Shown here: one piece after another, positions 55,432 to 63,321 of the stretch
Layout: the number at the start of each line of letters is the position of its first letter
How positions within the stretch are numbered: the first letter of the stretch is position 1
Assembly (NCBI RefSeq): GCF_002752355.1
Contig: NZ_MRAV01000013.1
Span: forward strand, 62,001-126,000
Length of the DNA stretch: 64,000 nt
Origin: Leucobacter sp. OLIS6
Lineage (GTDB): Bacteria > Actinomycetota > Actinomycetes > Actinomycetales > Microbacteriaceae
Direction: 5' to 3'
Position numbers and translations under genes: made by a program
The notes under the pieces: model-generated
What the model was told of the DNA's origin: nothing
Seen by the model: the letters and a program-made list of their open reading frames with translations, nothing else
The model's database searches: none

Positions 55432-56019
55432 TCAGCTGGTGCGGGCGATGAGCACGTCGATGAGGTCGCCCGCGAGTTTCACGAGGCGCTCGATCTCGCT
55501 CTCGTCGCGATCCACCCAGCGCACCTCGGGTTCGCCGACCGGGACGAAGTTCTCGTGCCGTTCCCACACCATCAGCGTGCGCTCGGCGCCGAGCACGTAC
55601 TGCTGCCACCAGATCTGCCGCAGGTAGTTGCGGGGGATCGAGCGCCACTCCTTGTTGGTGGTCTTGATCTCGGCCAGTTCGAGCGGCCCGGCCTCCCGTT
55701 GCACGAGCCCGTCGGGCGTCGCGAGGTGGCGGATGTCGCCGCAGGCGTGGAACAGGGCCTGGCTCGGGGCGATCCCGTACTCGCGCAGCACCCACGCCGC
55801 GATCTCGGGCTCGCGCGCCTTGCCGTGCTCCGTGTACGCGTTTCCCGTGAAACGACTGCCGTGCAGCTTCTCGCGGGCGGCGGACTCGATCGAGCGCTGG
55901 GTGGAGAGCTTGGCGACGTCGGTCGCGGTGATCCCGCGGGCCCGCGCTCGCATCCACTCCATGCGGTCGTTGCCGTCGGTCACGATCCGCTGGTGGTACT
56001 CGGGGCTCGAAACAGACAT
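55432..56019 (-). CDS. YqaJ-type exonuclease/recombinase-like protein
   Basis: 195 residues. RecB/lambda-exonuclease-like fold: GITATDVAKL near residue 30, HGKAREPEIAAWV, the catalytic-type acidic/Lys pattern in LELAEIKTTN (E-x-K) near residue 120, and YLRQIWWQQYVLG. YqaJ nucleases are often phage encoded, but no other phage genes are around; chromosomal copies are widespread in actinobacteria. ATG at 56019; it faces the orphan response regulator divergently with 100 bases between. Confidence 0.8.
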   Translation of the reverse strand: MSVSSPEYHQRIVTDGNDRMEWMRARARGITATDVAKLSTQRSIESAAREKLHGSRFTGNAYTEHGKAREPEIAAWVLREYGIAPSQALFHACGDIRHLATPDGLVQREAGPLELAEIKTTNKEWRSIPRNYLRQIWWQQYVLGAERTLMVWERHENFVPVGEPEVRWVDRDESEIERLVKLAGDLIDVLIARTS

Positions 56020-56119
56020 CGCTCGAATTCTCCCATGGAAAGTCGCGCGGCGATTCAGACACTCGGTGCGAGGGGAGCAACGGCTCGCGCACAGCGCACG
56101 TCCAGCGGCGGCGGAAACA

Positions 56120-56872
56120 ATGCCAGACATGAGCACAGGGGCAGCGGAGACGAACGGCACCGGCATCGCAGAGGCTTCGGAGCGCAAGCTGCGGGCCCTC
56201 GTCGTCGACGACGAGGAGTCGATCACGCAGCTCGTCGCGATGGCGCTGCGGTACGAGGGCTGGGAGGTCGAGACCCTCGGATCGGGCGGCGGCGTGGTCG
56301 ACACGATCGCCTCGTTCGACCCGGACGTCGCGGTGCTCGACATCATGATGCCGGACGTGGACGGTCTGCAGGTGCTCTCGCGCCTGCGCGCGGCCGGTCA
56401 CATGGTGCCCGTGCTGTTCCTCACCGCGCTCGACTCGGTCGACGACCGGGTGAACGGGCTCACCGCGGGCGGTGACGACTACGTCGTGAAGCCGTTCAGC
56501 ATCGAGGAGCTCATCGCCCGTCTGCGCGGCCTCGTGCGCCGGTCGCAGAACTCGAAGAACCACAGCGCCGACCCGGTGATCCGCGTCGGCGACCTGTCGC
56601 TCAACGAGGAGAGCTACGAGGTGGAGCGAGCGGGCGACCTGATCGAATTGACGAGCACCGAGTTCGAACTGCTGCGCTACCTCATGCGCAACCCCAAGCG
56701 GGTGCTGTCCAAAGCGCAGATCCTCGACCGGGTGTGGAGCTACGACTTCACCGGCAAGGCGACGGTCGTCGAGCTCTACATCTCGTATCTGCGCAAGAAG
56801 ATTGACGAGGGGCGCGATCCGATGATCCACACGATCCGCGGCGCGGGCTACATCCTCAAGCCGGCGGGCTGA
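56120..56872 (+). CDS. Orphan OmpR-family response regulator
   Basis: 250 residues. A polar N-terminal extension (1-24) precedes the receiver domain with the acidic pair at D30-D31, phospho-acceptor D74 (AVLDIMM), T102 and K124; the winged helix ends in THTIRGAGYILK-like residues. No kinase gene is adjacent. The sequence resembles the TrcR/TcrA group of actinobacterial regulators. ATG at 56120 is used; ATG at 56129 is an alternative that removes three residues. It ends in a strong hairpin. Confidence 0.88.
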   Translation: MPDMSTGAAETNGTGIAEASERKLRALVVDDEESITQLVAMALRYEGWEVETLGSGGGVVDTIASFDPDVAVLDIMMPDVDGLQVLSRLRAAGHMVPVLFLTALDSVDDRVNGLTAGGDDYVVKPFSIEELIARLRGLVRRSQNSKNHSADPVIRVGDLSLNEESYEVERAGDLIELTSTEFELLRYLMRNPKRVLSKAQILDRVWSYDFTGKATVVELYISYLRKKIDEGRDPMIHTIRGAGYILKPAG

Positions 56873-56880
56873 CCGGCTCG

Positions 56881-56923
56881 CATCGGTGCGGGATCGTGCG
56901 TGTTGCGCGATCCCGCACCGATG
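56881..56923 (+). terminator. Terminator of the response regulator gene, overlapping the rplJ promoter
   Basis: Perfect 16-base arms (CATCGGTGCGGGATCG and complement) with an 11-base loop. The right part of the loop supplies the TTGCGC used as -35 element by the following promoter. Confidence 0.75.
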
Positions 56924-56932
56924 GGATAGAGT
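56903..56932 (+). promoter_or_regulatory. Promoter of the L10-L12 operon
   Basis: TTGCGC (56903-56908) and TAGAGT (56927-56932) with an 18-base spacer, just upstream of the L10 leader. The -35 element lies in the terminator loop of the preceding gene. Confidence 0.55.
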
Positions 56933-56937
56933 TCTCT

Positions 56938-57077
56938 TCGGCCAAAGACCGCAGGTAGGGTCCGCAAGGATCCCGGAACGATCGCGAGAGCGAAGACCCG
57001 CGCAGGTACGAATCTCCACTTCTTGGTTTCCAAGATTCTGAAGCTCCGTGCGTGCGCGCCGGAGCTTTTCTCGTTTT
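56938..57077 (+). promoter_or_regulatory. L10 leader RNA with attenuator
   Basis: The leader carries the L10-binding kink-turn elements: GCCAAAGACCGCAGGT near the start and CCCGCGCAGGT about 50 bases later, the conserved pair of the actinobacterial L10_leader. It ends in a stem AAGCTCCG/CGGAGCTT (57041-57067) followed by TTTTCTCGTTTTT, an intrinsic terminator. A GAATCT/AGATTC pairing (57010-57038) just before could exchange with it. Free L10(L12)4 complex is expected to bind here and reduce expression of rplJ-rplL. Confidence 0.85.
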
Positions 57078-57135
57078 TCGGCGGTCCGGCCTCCGAGAGC
57101 ACCCGTTCTCGGAGAAGACATTATTAGGGAGCGCC

Positions 57136-57645
57136 ATGGCTACGAAGGAAGCAACGGTCGCCGATCTTCAGCAGAAGTTTGAAGAGTCGTCCGCCGTCCT
57201 GCTGACCGAGTACCGCGGTCTGACGGTTGCTGAACTGCGCGAGCTGCGCAACAGCATCCGTGAGCACGCGACGTACGCTGTGGCGAAGAACACGCTGACC
57301 AAGATTGCGGCCAACGCTGCCGGGGTCACCGCATTCGACGACGAGCTGGCCGGTCCTTCGGCTCTCGCCTTCGTGCACGGTGACACCGTCGCGGTCGCCA
57401 AGGCTCTGCGTGACTTCGCCAAGGCACACCCTCTTCTGGTGGTGAAGGCGGGCTACTTCGATGGCAAGCCTCTGACCGCCGCTGAGGTAGGCAAGCTCGC
57501 CGATCTCGAGAGCCGTGAGGTGCTGCTGGCCAAGGCCGCAGGCGTCATGCAGGCCTCGCTCGTCGGTGCAGCGCAGCTGTTCAACGCTCTGCCCGCCAAG
57601 GCCGCTCGCGGCTTCGGTGCGCTGCAGGAGAAGCAGGACGCATAA
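57136..57645 (+). CDS. rplJ: 50S ribosomal protein L10
   Basis: 169 residues. Typical start ATKEATVADLQQKFEESSAVLLTEYRGLTV and conserved VAKNTLTKIAA; the C-terminal helix LFNALPAKAARGFGALQEKQ binds L7/L12 dimers. It forms the base of the ribosomal stalk. The ATG at 57136 gives the family length, preceded by GGGAG; codon use here has more T-ending and preferred codons than neighbours, as expected for a highly expressed gene. Controlled by the L10 leader upstream. Confidence 0.98.
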   Translation: MATKEATVADLQQKFEESSAVLLTEYRGLTVAELRELRNSIREHATYAVAKNTLTKIAANAAGVTAFDDELAGPSALAFVHGDTVAVAKALRDFAKAHPLLVVKAGYFDGKPLTAAEVGKLADLESREVLLAKAAGVMQASLVGAAQLFNALPAKAARGFGALQEKQDA

Positions 57646-57722
57646 GGATCGGCTCACGCCGATTCGCGACAAACCACAGACCCGCTCTCACTCGCTGAGG
57701 GCAAACATCAAGGAGAAACACC

Positions 57723-58103
57723 ATGGCTAAGCTTTCGACTGAAGAGCTGCTCGAGCAGTTCAAGGAGCTCACCCTCATCGAGCTCTCGGACTTCGTGAAG
57801 GCCTTCGAGGAGACCTTCGACGTGTCGGCTGCCGCTCCGGTTGCCGTCGCTGCTGCTCCGGCTGCCGGCGCTGCTGAGGCCGTCGAGGAGAAGGACGAGT
57901 TCGACGTCGTCCTCGAGTCGGCTGGCGACAAGAAGATCCAGGTCATCAAGGTCGTGCGCGAGCTGACCGGCCTGGGCCTGGGCGAGGCCAAGGCTCTCGT
58001 CGAGGAGGCTCCCAAGAACGTGCTCGAGGGCGCGAAGAAGGATGCCGCCGAAGAGGCAAAGGCGAAGCTCGAGGAGGCCGGCGCGGGCGTCAAGCTCGTC
58101 TAA
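57723..58103 (+). CDS. rplL: 50S ribosomal protein L7/L12
   Basis: 126 residues. N-terminal dimerisation part ([27 protein letters not shown]), Ala-rich hinge (about 38-55) and the C-terminal domain that recruits translation factors ([37 protein letters not shown]). AAGGAG lies 8 bases before the ATG. Second gene of the L10 operon; a classical terminator follows. Confidence 0.98.
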   Translation: MAKLSTEELLEQFKELTLIELSDFVKAFEETFDVSAAAPVAVAAAPAAGAAEAVEEKDEFDVVLESAGDKKIQVIKVVRELTGLGLGEAKALVEEAPKNVLEGAKKDAAEEAKAKLEEAGAGVKLV

Positions 58104-58129
58104 GGTCTTTTCGCGCTAACGCGCTATTC

Positions 58130-58176
58130 AGCAGGGGCGGGGGCCACCTTCGGGTGGGTCCGCCCCTGCTTTTTTG
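58130..58176 (+). terminator. Intrinsic terminator of the L10-L12 operon
   Basis: AGCAGGGGCGG and CCGCCCCTGCT arms with an inner CCACC/GGTGG pairing, followed by six T residues. One of the few terminators in the window with a full T-run. Confidence 0.9.
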
Positions 58177-58310
58177 TGTCTGCACCGAATGTCGGTGGTC
58201 TGTAGCATCCTGTTCAGGATCCTGCTACTGTGGCACGCTGGTCTGCGTGGGCCCGGTCTGATCGCACCCCGATCTCGCCGCAACGCGCGACCCCCGAAAG
58301 AAGGAATCCC

Positions 58311-60047
58311 GTGGCTCTGCTTCGACTCTCCTGGCAACACGCGAAGCCGTACTGGCCCGCGATGCTCGCCGTGCTCATCCTCCAACTCCTCTCCACGATC
58401 GCGGCGCTGTGGCTGCCCAGCCTCAACGCGCAGATCATCGACACCGGTATCGCCAAGGGCGACATCGGCTATATCTGGTCCACCGGCGGCACCATGCTCG
58501 CGGTCTGCCTCATGCAGGTGATCACCGCGATCGGCGGCGTCTACTTCGGCGCGCGCGTCTCGATGGCAGCCGGCCGGGACCTGCGTCGCAGCGTCTACCG
58601 CAAGGTCGATTCGCTCTCCACGCTCGAAGCCACCCGCTTCGGGGCCGGCACGCTCATCACCCGCGGCACGAACGACGTGCAGCAGGTCCAGATGCTGATC
58701 CTCATGACCCTGAACTTCATGGTGACCACGCCGATCATGTGCATCGGCGGCATCATCATGGCGCTGCGCGAGGACGCCGGCATGTCGTGGCTGGTCTGGG
58801 TCTCGGTCTCCGCGCTCGCGGTGATCGTGGGCTTCCTCGTCTGGCTGCTGCTGCCGCTGTTCCGCAACATGCAGGCCCGCGTCGACGACATCAACGGCGT
58901 GCTGCGCGAGCAGATCATGGGCATCCGCGTGGTCCGCGCCTTCGTCCGCGAGAACTTCGAGTCCGACCGCTACGAGGTCGCGAACCGGAACATCACCCGC
59001 ATCTCGGTGCAGGTCGGCAACGTGTTCGTGCTCATGTTCCCCGTCATCATGATGATCCTGCACCTCGCGACGGGTGCCGTGCTGTGGTTCGGCGGCCATC
59101 GCGTCGACGAAGGATCGATGGAGGTCGGATCGCTCACCGCGTTCATGCAGTACCTCATCCAGATCCTCGTCGCAGTGATGATGGGCGTGTTCATGACCAT
59201 GATGATCCCGCGCGCCGTCGTCTGCGCCGAGCGCATCCGCGAGCTGCTCGACACCCGCTCCGAGCTCGAGTTCCCCGAGTCCGAGCAGGTGCCGAGCCCG
59301 ACCGCCGGCCGCATCGCGTTCGACGGCGTCACCTTCGGATTCCCCGGCGCCGAGCTGCCCGTCATCAAGAACGTCAGCTTCGTCGCCGAGCCGGGCAAGA
59401 CGACGGCCATCATCGGCTCGACCGGTTCCGGCAAGACGACGCTGCTCAACCTCATGCTGCGCCTGTTCGATGCGCAATCGGGCCGCATCACGATCGACGG
59501 ACAGCCGGTATCGGCGCTCACGCGCGAGCAGCTCGCCCGCACGGTCAGCCTGGTGCCGCAGCGACCCTACCTGTTCTCAGGCACCATCGGCTCGAACCTG
59601 CGATTCGGCAAGGACGACGCGACGGACGCCGAACTCTGGGAGGCGCTGCGCGTCGCCCAGGGCGACGACTTCGTCCGAGAGAAGGAGCAGCAGCTCGACG
59701 AGCCGATGGCTCAGGGCGGCACGAGCGTGTCCGGCGGGCAGCGTCAGCGTCTCTCGATCGCGCGAGCGCTCGTGGCCAAGCCGCTCGTCTACCTGTTCGA
59801 TGACTCGTTCTCGGCGCTCGACGTGGCGACCGATGCGCGCCTGCGCGCGGCGCTGCCCGACGCGACCGCCGGGGCGACGACCATCATCGTGGCCCAGCGC
59901 GTCTCGACCATCACCGAGGCCGACCAGATCCTCGTCGTCGAAGACGGCGAGATCGTCGGCCGCGGCACCCACTCCGAGCTCCTGGCCGACAACTCGGTGT
60001 ACCAGGAGATCGTCCGGTCCCAGCTCGAAGAGGCGGAGGCAGTCTGA
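58311..60047 (+). CDS. ABC exporter half-transporter with degenerate Walker B (subunit 1)
   Basis: 578 residues: six membrane helices (1-310), then an ATPase domain with Walker A GSTGSGKTT, a canonical signature VSGGQRQRL and Walker B VYLFDDSFSALD. The residue after the Walker B Asp is Asp instead of the catalytic Glu, a mark of the degenerate-site subunit in asymmetric exporters. GTG at 58311 after AAGAAGGA. Its stop overlaps the ATG of the partner. Confidence 0.9.
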   Translation: MALLRLSWQHAKPYWPAMLAVLILQLLSTIAALWLPSLNAQIIDTGIAKGDIGYIWSTGGTMLAVCLMQVITAIGGVYFGARVSMAAGRDLRRSVYRKVDSLSTLEATRFGAGTLITRGTNDVQQVQMLILMTLNFMVTTPIMCIGGIIMALREDAGMSWLVWVSVSALAVIVGFLVWLLLPLFRNMQARVDDINGVLREQIMGIRVVRAFVRENFESDRYEVANRNITRISVQVGNVFVLMFPVIMMILHLATGAVLWFGGHRVDEGSMEVGSLTAFMQYLIQILVAVMMGVFMTMMIPRAVVCAERIRELLDTRSELEFPESEQVPSPTAGRIAFDGVTFGFPGAELPVIKNVSFVAEPGKTTAIIGSTGSGKTTLLNLMLRLFDAQSGRITIDGQPVSALTREQLARTVSLVPQRPYLFSGTIGSNLRFGKDDATDAELWEALRVAQGDDFVREKEQQLDEPMAQGGTSVSGGQRQRLSIARALVAKPLVYLFDDSFSALDVATDARLRAALPDATAGATTIIVAQRVSTITEADQILVVEDGEIVGRGTHSELLADNSVYQEIVRSQLEEAEAV

Positions 60048-62239
60048 TGGCGGAACGCAAGGCGCGCGGAGCGCGCAAGGACCGCACCGCCGAGCCCGGC
60101 GCGGCCGCGGTGATCGAGGCCGAGGTCGCCGAGGAGTTCACTCCGGGCGAGATGGACGGCGACATGTTCGGCGGCGCCCCGGCGAAGAAGGCGAAGCACT
60201 TCTGGCCGTCCGCCAAGCGGCTCTTCGGCCTGCTCGCCCCCGAGAAGTGGAAGTTCCTCTTCGTCGTGCTCCTGGTGATCGGCTCGGTCGTGCTGACCGT
60301 GATCGCCCCCAAGGTGCTCGGCAAGGCGATGGACACCATCTTCAACGGCATCCTCGGTGCCCAGCTGCCGAAGGGCGCGACGCTCGAGCAGGTCATCGAG
60401 GGCGCCAAGGCCTCCGGCAACACGCAGCTGGCCGACATGCTCTCGGGAACCGACGTGGTTCCCGGCCAGGGAATCGACTTCGAGAAGCTCGGCAACCTCA
60501 TCCTGCTGGTGCTCGGGCTCTACCTCGTGGCGTCCCTGCTCATGTGGCTCCAGGGCTACATCCTGAACAAGCTCGTCATGCGGGTCGTGTTCAAGCTGCG
60601 CCAGGACATCGAGCACAAGCTGAACCGGCTGCCGCTCAGCTACTTCGACACGGGGCAGCGCGGCGACGTGCTCTCCCGCGTCACCAACGACGTCGACAAC
60701 ATCCAGCAGGCGCTGCAGCAGGCGTTCTCGCAGCTCGTGCAGTCGGCGCTCACCGTGATCGGCATCGCGATCATGATGTTCGCCGTGTCGTGGCAGCTGG
60801 CGCTGCTCGCGCTCATCGCGCTGCCGCTCTCCGCGATCATCGCGGGCGTCGTCGGCACGCGGTCGCAGAAGCTGTTCGCCGCCCAGTGGAAGCACACGGG
60901 CGCGCTCAACGGTCACATCGAGGAATCGTTCACGGGCCACGAGCTGATCCGCATCTTCAACCGCGACCAGGTGATGACCGAGGAATTCGACTCGCGCAAC
61001 CAGTCGTTGTTCAAGGCCGCGTTCGGCGCGCAGTTCGTGTCGGGCACCATCATGCCCGCCATGCAGTTCGTGTCGTACCTCAGCTACGTCCTCATCGCCG
61101 TCGTCGGTGCGCTGCGCGTGACCGCGGGCCAGATGTCGCTCGGCGACGTGACCGCCTTCATCCAGTACTCGCGGGAGTTCTCGCAGCCGATCGGCGAGAT
61201 GGCGGGCATGGCGAACATGCTGCAGTCGGGCGTCGCCTCGGCCGAGCGCACCTTCGAGCTGCTGGACGCCGACGAGCAGGACCCCGAGACCGCGAACGAG
61301 CACCTGCCCGAGCGCACCGACGGCCACGTCGAGTTCGAGCGCGTCTCGTTCAGCTACGATCCCGAGACGAGCCTCATCGAGGACCTCTCCTTCGAAGCGC
61401 GTCCCGGCCACACGGTCGCCATCGTCGGTCCCACCGGCGCCGGCAAGACCACGCTGGTCAACCTGGTCATGCGGTTCTACGAGCTGAACAGCGGACGCAT
61501 CCTGCTCGACGGGGTCGACGTGACCCAGCTGTCGCGCGCCGAGCTCCGCAGCCACATCGGCATGGTGCTGCAGGACGCCTGGCTGTTCGGCGGAACCATC
61601 CGCGAGAACATCCGCTACGGCCGCCTCGACGCGACCGACGACGAAGTGATCGAGGCCGCCAAGGCGACCATGGTCGACCGCTTCGTGCGTCAGCTGCCCG
61701 AGGGCTACGACACGGTGCTCGAAGAGAACGCGACCTCGCTGTCGGCGGGCGAGCGGCAGCTGCTCACCATCGCGCGCGCGTTCATCGCGAACCCGTCGCT
61801 GCTGATCCTCGACGAGGCGACCTCCTCGGTCGACACCCGCACCGAGGTGCTGGTGCAGCAGGCGATGCGGGCGCTGCGAGCCGATCGCACATCGTTCGTC
61901 ATCGCGCACCGCCTCTCGACGATCCGCGACGCCGACACCATCCTCATGATGGAGCACGGGCGCATCGTGGAGCAGGGTTCACACGTCGAACTGCTGGCCC
62001 AGCGCGGCGCGTACTACGCGCTGTACCAGTCGCAGTTCGCCGGCGAGGACGCCGAAGAGCAGGCCGAGACGAAGGCGGCGGTCGAGACGGCCGCGGTCAC
62101 CGGCACGGTCGACCTCCCGGGGGCTGCCGCGACGCCCGCAACCCCGGCGGACACGGAGGCCGCGGGGGACGCCGCGCTCCCGGCGGACGCGCCCGGCGCA
62201 ACGCCCGAGGGCGACGCGGGGGAGACCCCGCGCGCCTGA
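60047..62239 (+). CDS. ABC exporter half-transporter with catalytic Walker B (subunit 2)
   Basis: 730 residues. A charged cytoplasmic N-terminus (about 1-60), six helices with a large extra loop between helices 1 and 2 (about residues 100-155), then the ATPase domain: Walker A GPTGAGKTT, Walker B LLILDEATSSVD with catalytic Glu, but signature LSAGERQLL instead of LSGGQ. The C-terminal 70 residues are Ala/Thr/Glu-rich and low-complexity. Partner of the preceding gene (TGATG overlap); substrate unknown, drug or lipid export is typical for such pairs. Confidence 0.9.
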   Translation: MAERKARGARKDRTAEPGAAAVIEAEVAEEFTPGEMDGDMFGGAPAKKAKHFWPSAKRLFGLLAPEKWKFLFVVLLVIGSVVLTVIAPKVLGKAMDTIFNGILGAQLPKGATLEQVIEGAKASGNTQLADMLSGTDVVPGQGIDFEKLGNLILLVLGLYLVASLLMWLQGYILNKLVMRVVFKLRQDIEHKLNRLPLSYFDTGQRGDVLSRVTNDVDNIQQALQQAFSQLVQSALTVIGIAIMMFAVSWQLALLALIALPLSAIIAGVVGTRSQKLFAAQWKHTGALNGHIEESFTGHELIRIFNRDQVMTEEFDSRNQSLFKAAFGAQFVSGTIMPAMQFVSYLSYVLIAVVGALRVTAGQMSLGDVTAFIQYSREFSQPIGEMAGMANMLQSGVASAERTFELLDADEQDPETANEHLPERTDGHVEFERVSFSYDPETSLIEDLSFEARPGHTVAIVGPTGAGKTTLVNLVMRFYELNSGRILLDGVDVTQLSRAELRSHIGMVLQDAWLFGGTIRENIRYGRLDATDDEVIEAAKATMVDRFVRQLPEGYDTVLEENATSLSAGERQLLTIARAFIANPSLLILDEATSSVDTRTEVLVQQAMRALRADRTSFVIAHRLSTIRDADTILMMEHGRIVEQGSHVELLAQRGAYYALYQSQFAGEDAEEQAETKAAVETAAVTGTVDLPGAAATPATPADTEAAGDAALPADAPGATPEGDAGETPRA

Positions 62240-62249
62240 CCGGAGCATC

Positions 62250-62280
62250 GGAGCGGCCGAGGCTGGTACTCGGCCGCTCC
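62250..62280 (+). terminator. Terminator-like hairpin after the ABC exporter operon
   Basis: Perfect 12-base arms (GGAGCGGCCGAG and complement) with loop GCTGGTA, 10 bases after the stop. No T-run. It ends 9 bases before the -10 element of the SRP RNA gene. Confidence 0.65.
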
Positions 62281-62289
62281 GGAATCCGG

Positions 62290-62295
62290 TAGACT
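62290..62295 (+). promoter_or_regulatory. -10 element of the SRP RNA gene
   Basis: TAGACT, 6 bases before the predicted RNA 5' end. No convincing -35 match because the upstream hairpin occupies that region. Confidence 0.4.
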
Positions 62296-62300
62296 CTTCA

Positions 62301-62390
62301 AGGCCCCCCACGTGGCGGTATCTCGGCGAACTCCCCCAGGACGGAAACGGAGCAAGGGTAGTCGGGCTCTATCGGGTGCGTGGGGGGTCT
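62301..62390 (+). ncRNA. ffs: Signal recognition particle RNA, small bacterial type
   Basis: About 90 bases folding into one long hairpin: the 5' arm GGCCCCCCACG pairs with the 3' CGTGGGGGGTC. The apical domain contains the Ffh-binding elements (CCCAGGACGGAAACGGAGCA) with the GGAA tetraloop. Followed by TTTT, which with the closing stem acts as terminator. It pairs with Ffh in membrane targeting. Confidence 0.92.
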
Positions 62391-62411
62391 TTTGCGTCCC
62401 GGCACCCGGTT

Positions 62412-62455
62412 CGCCCGCGTCAGCGCCTACACCCGCCCGCGTCAGCGCCTACACC
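62412..62455 (+). repeat. 22-base tandem repeat, two exact copies plus a degenerate third
   Basis: The unit CGCCCGCGTCAGCGCCTACA (first 20 of 22 bases) occurs at 62412-62433 and 62434-62455, and a decayed copy continues to about 62480. It fills the gap between the SRP RNA gene and the LuxR-type gene. No function evident. Confidence 0.7.
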
Positions 62456-62484
62456 CACCCGCGCCGGGCCCTACGCCCGCCCGC

Positions 62485-63171
62485 TCAGAACGCGACGGAT
62501 CCGAACGCAGCGGGATCCAGGAAGCCGTCCTCCCGAGCGCGCCACGCGAGTTCGAGCTTCGAATGGGCCGGCCGTCCCTGGGCGTCGTACTTCAGCTTGA
62601 TCCGCTTCAGGTACTTGCGCGCGGTGTCTTCGCGCACGCCGAGGCGATCCGCAACCGAGGCCAGCGGTCGACCCGCCGCGTAGAGTTCGAGCAGCCGCGC
62701 CTCCTGACCGGAGAGCTTCGGCGCCGGATCCGCATCGATGACGGCCTGCGCCCGCGCGGTGACCGCCGCGGATCCGGCGAGCACCCGCACGACGGCGCGG
62801 AGGAGCTCCGACTCGGGGTCCTGCTTCGTGACGATGCCGTCGACCCCGGCCCTCGTGATCCGCCGGATCAGGTGCCGGGAATCGAGTGCCGACAGCACCA
62901 CCACCCGCATCCCCGCAGCGCGGAACGCCGCGATCGCGCTCAGGTCGTGCTCCGCGCCCGAACCGGTCGCGGGGTCGACGACCAGCAGGTGGGGCCAGGT
63001 CGAACGCTCCGAGCCGCGCATCCGAGCGACGAGGTCGGCCATCGAGGCGAATGCATCGACGGAGCGCACCGGAGGCAGCGTCCCCAGCAGTTCCGCAGCC
63101 CGGTGCCGCTGCAGCACGTGCGGCTCCACCACGGCGATGCGCCTCGCCTGCTCAGCTCCCCTGGATAGCAT
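62485..63171 (-). CDS. LuxR-type regulator with divergent receiver domain
   Basis: 228 residues. The N-terminal half has a receiver-like alpha/beta pattern, with D66 at the phospho-acceptor position (LLVVDPATG), S95 and K117, but the usual acidic pair is replaced by VVEPH. The C-terminal HTH of the NarL/FixJ type (LSGQEARLLELYAAGRPLAS and VREDTARKYLKRI). The missing acidic pair argues against normal phosphorylation. ATG at 63171 follows GGAGGGGGAA; the frame extension to 63312 has no Shine-Dalgarno. The adjacent Ig-like surface protein gene lies upstream on the same strand. Confidence 0.8.
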   Translation of the reverse strand: MLSRGAEQARRIAVVEPHVLQRHRAAELLGTLPPVRSVDAFASMADLVARMRGSERSTWPHLLVVDPATGSGAEHDLSAIAAFRAAGMRVVVLSALDSRHLIRRITRAGVDGIVTKQDPESELLRAVVRVLAGSAAVTARAQAVIDADPAPKLSGQEARLLELYAAGRPLASVADRLGVREDTARKYLKRIKLKYDAQGRPAHSKLELAWRAREDGFLDPAAFGSVAF

Positions 63172-63321
63172 CCGGATTCCCCCTCCGATGACGCCGCCGA
63201 TCACACACGGCGGCGGGGGCGCCCGCGGTCTGCGCCGGGTGGCGGCCCTGCGAGAGCATCCCTCACCGAGGAGAGTCGACCGGGGGCGAAAGGTGTCGCG
63301 GGTCCCTCGCAACCGGCCGGG

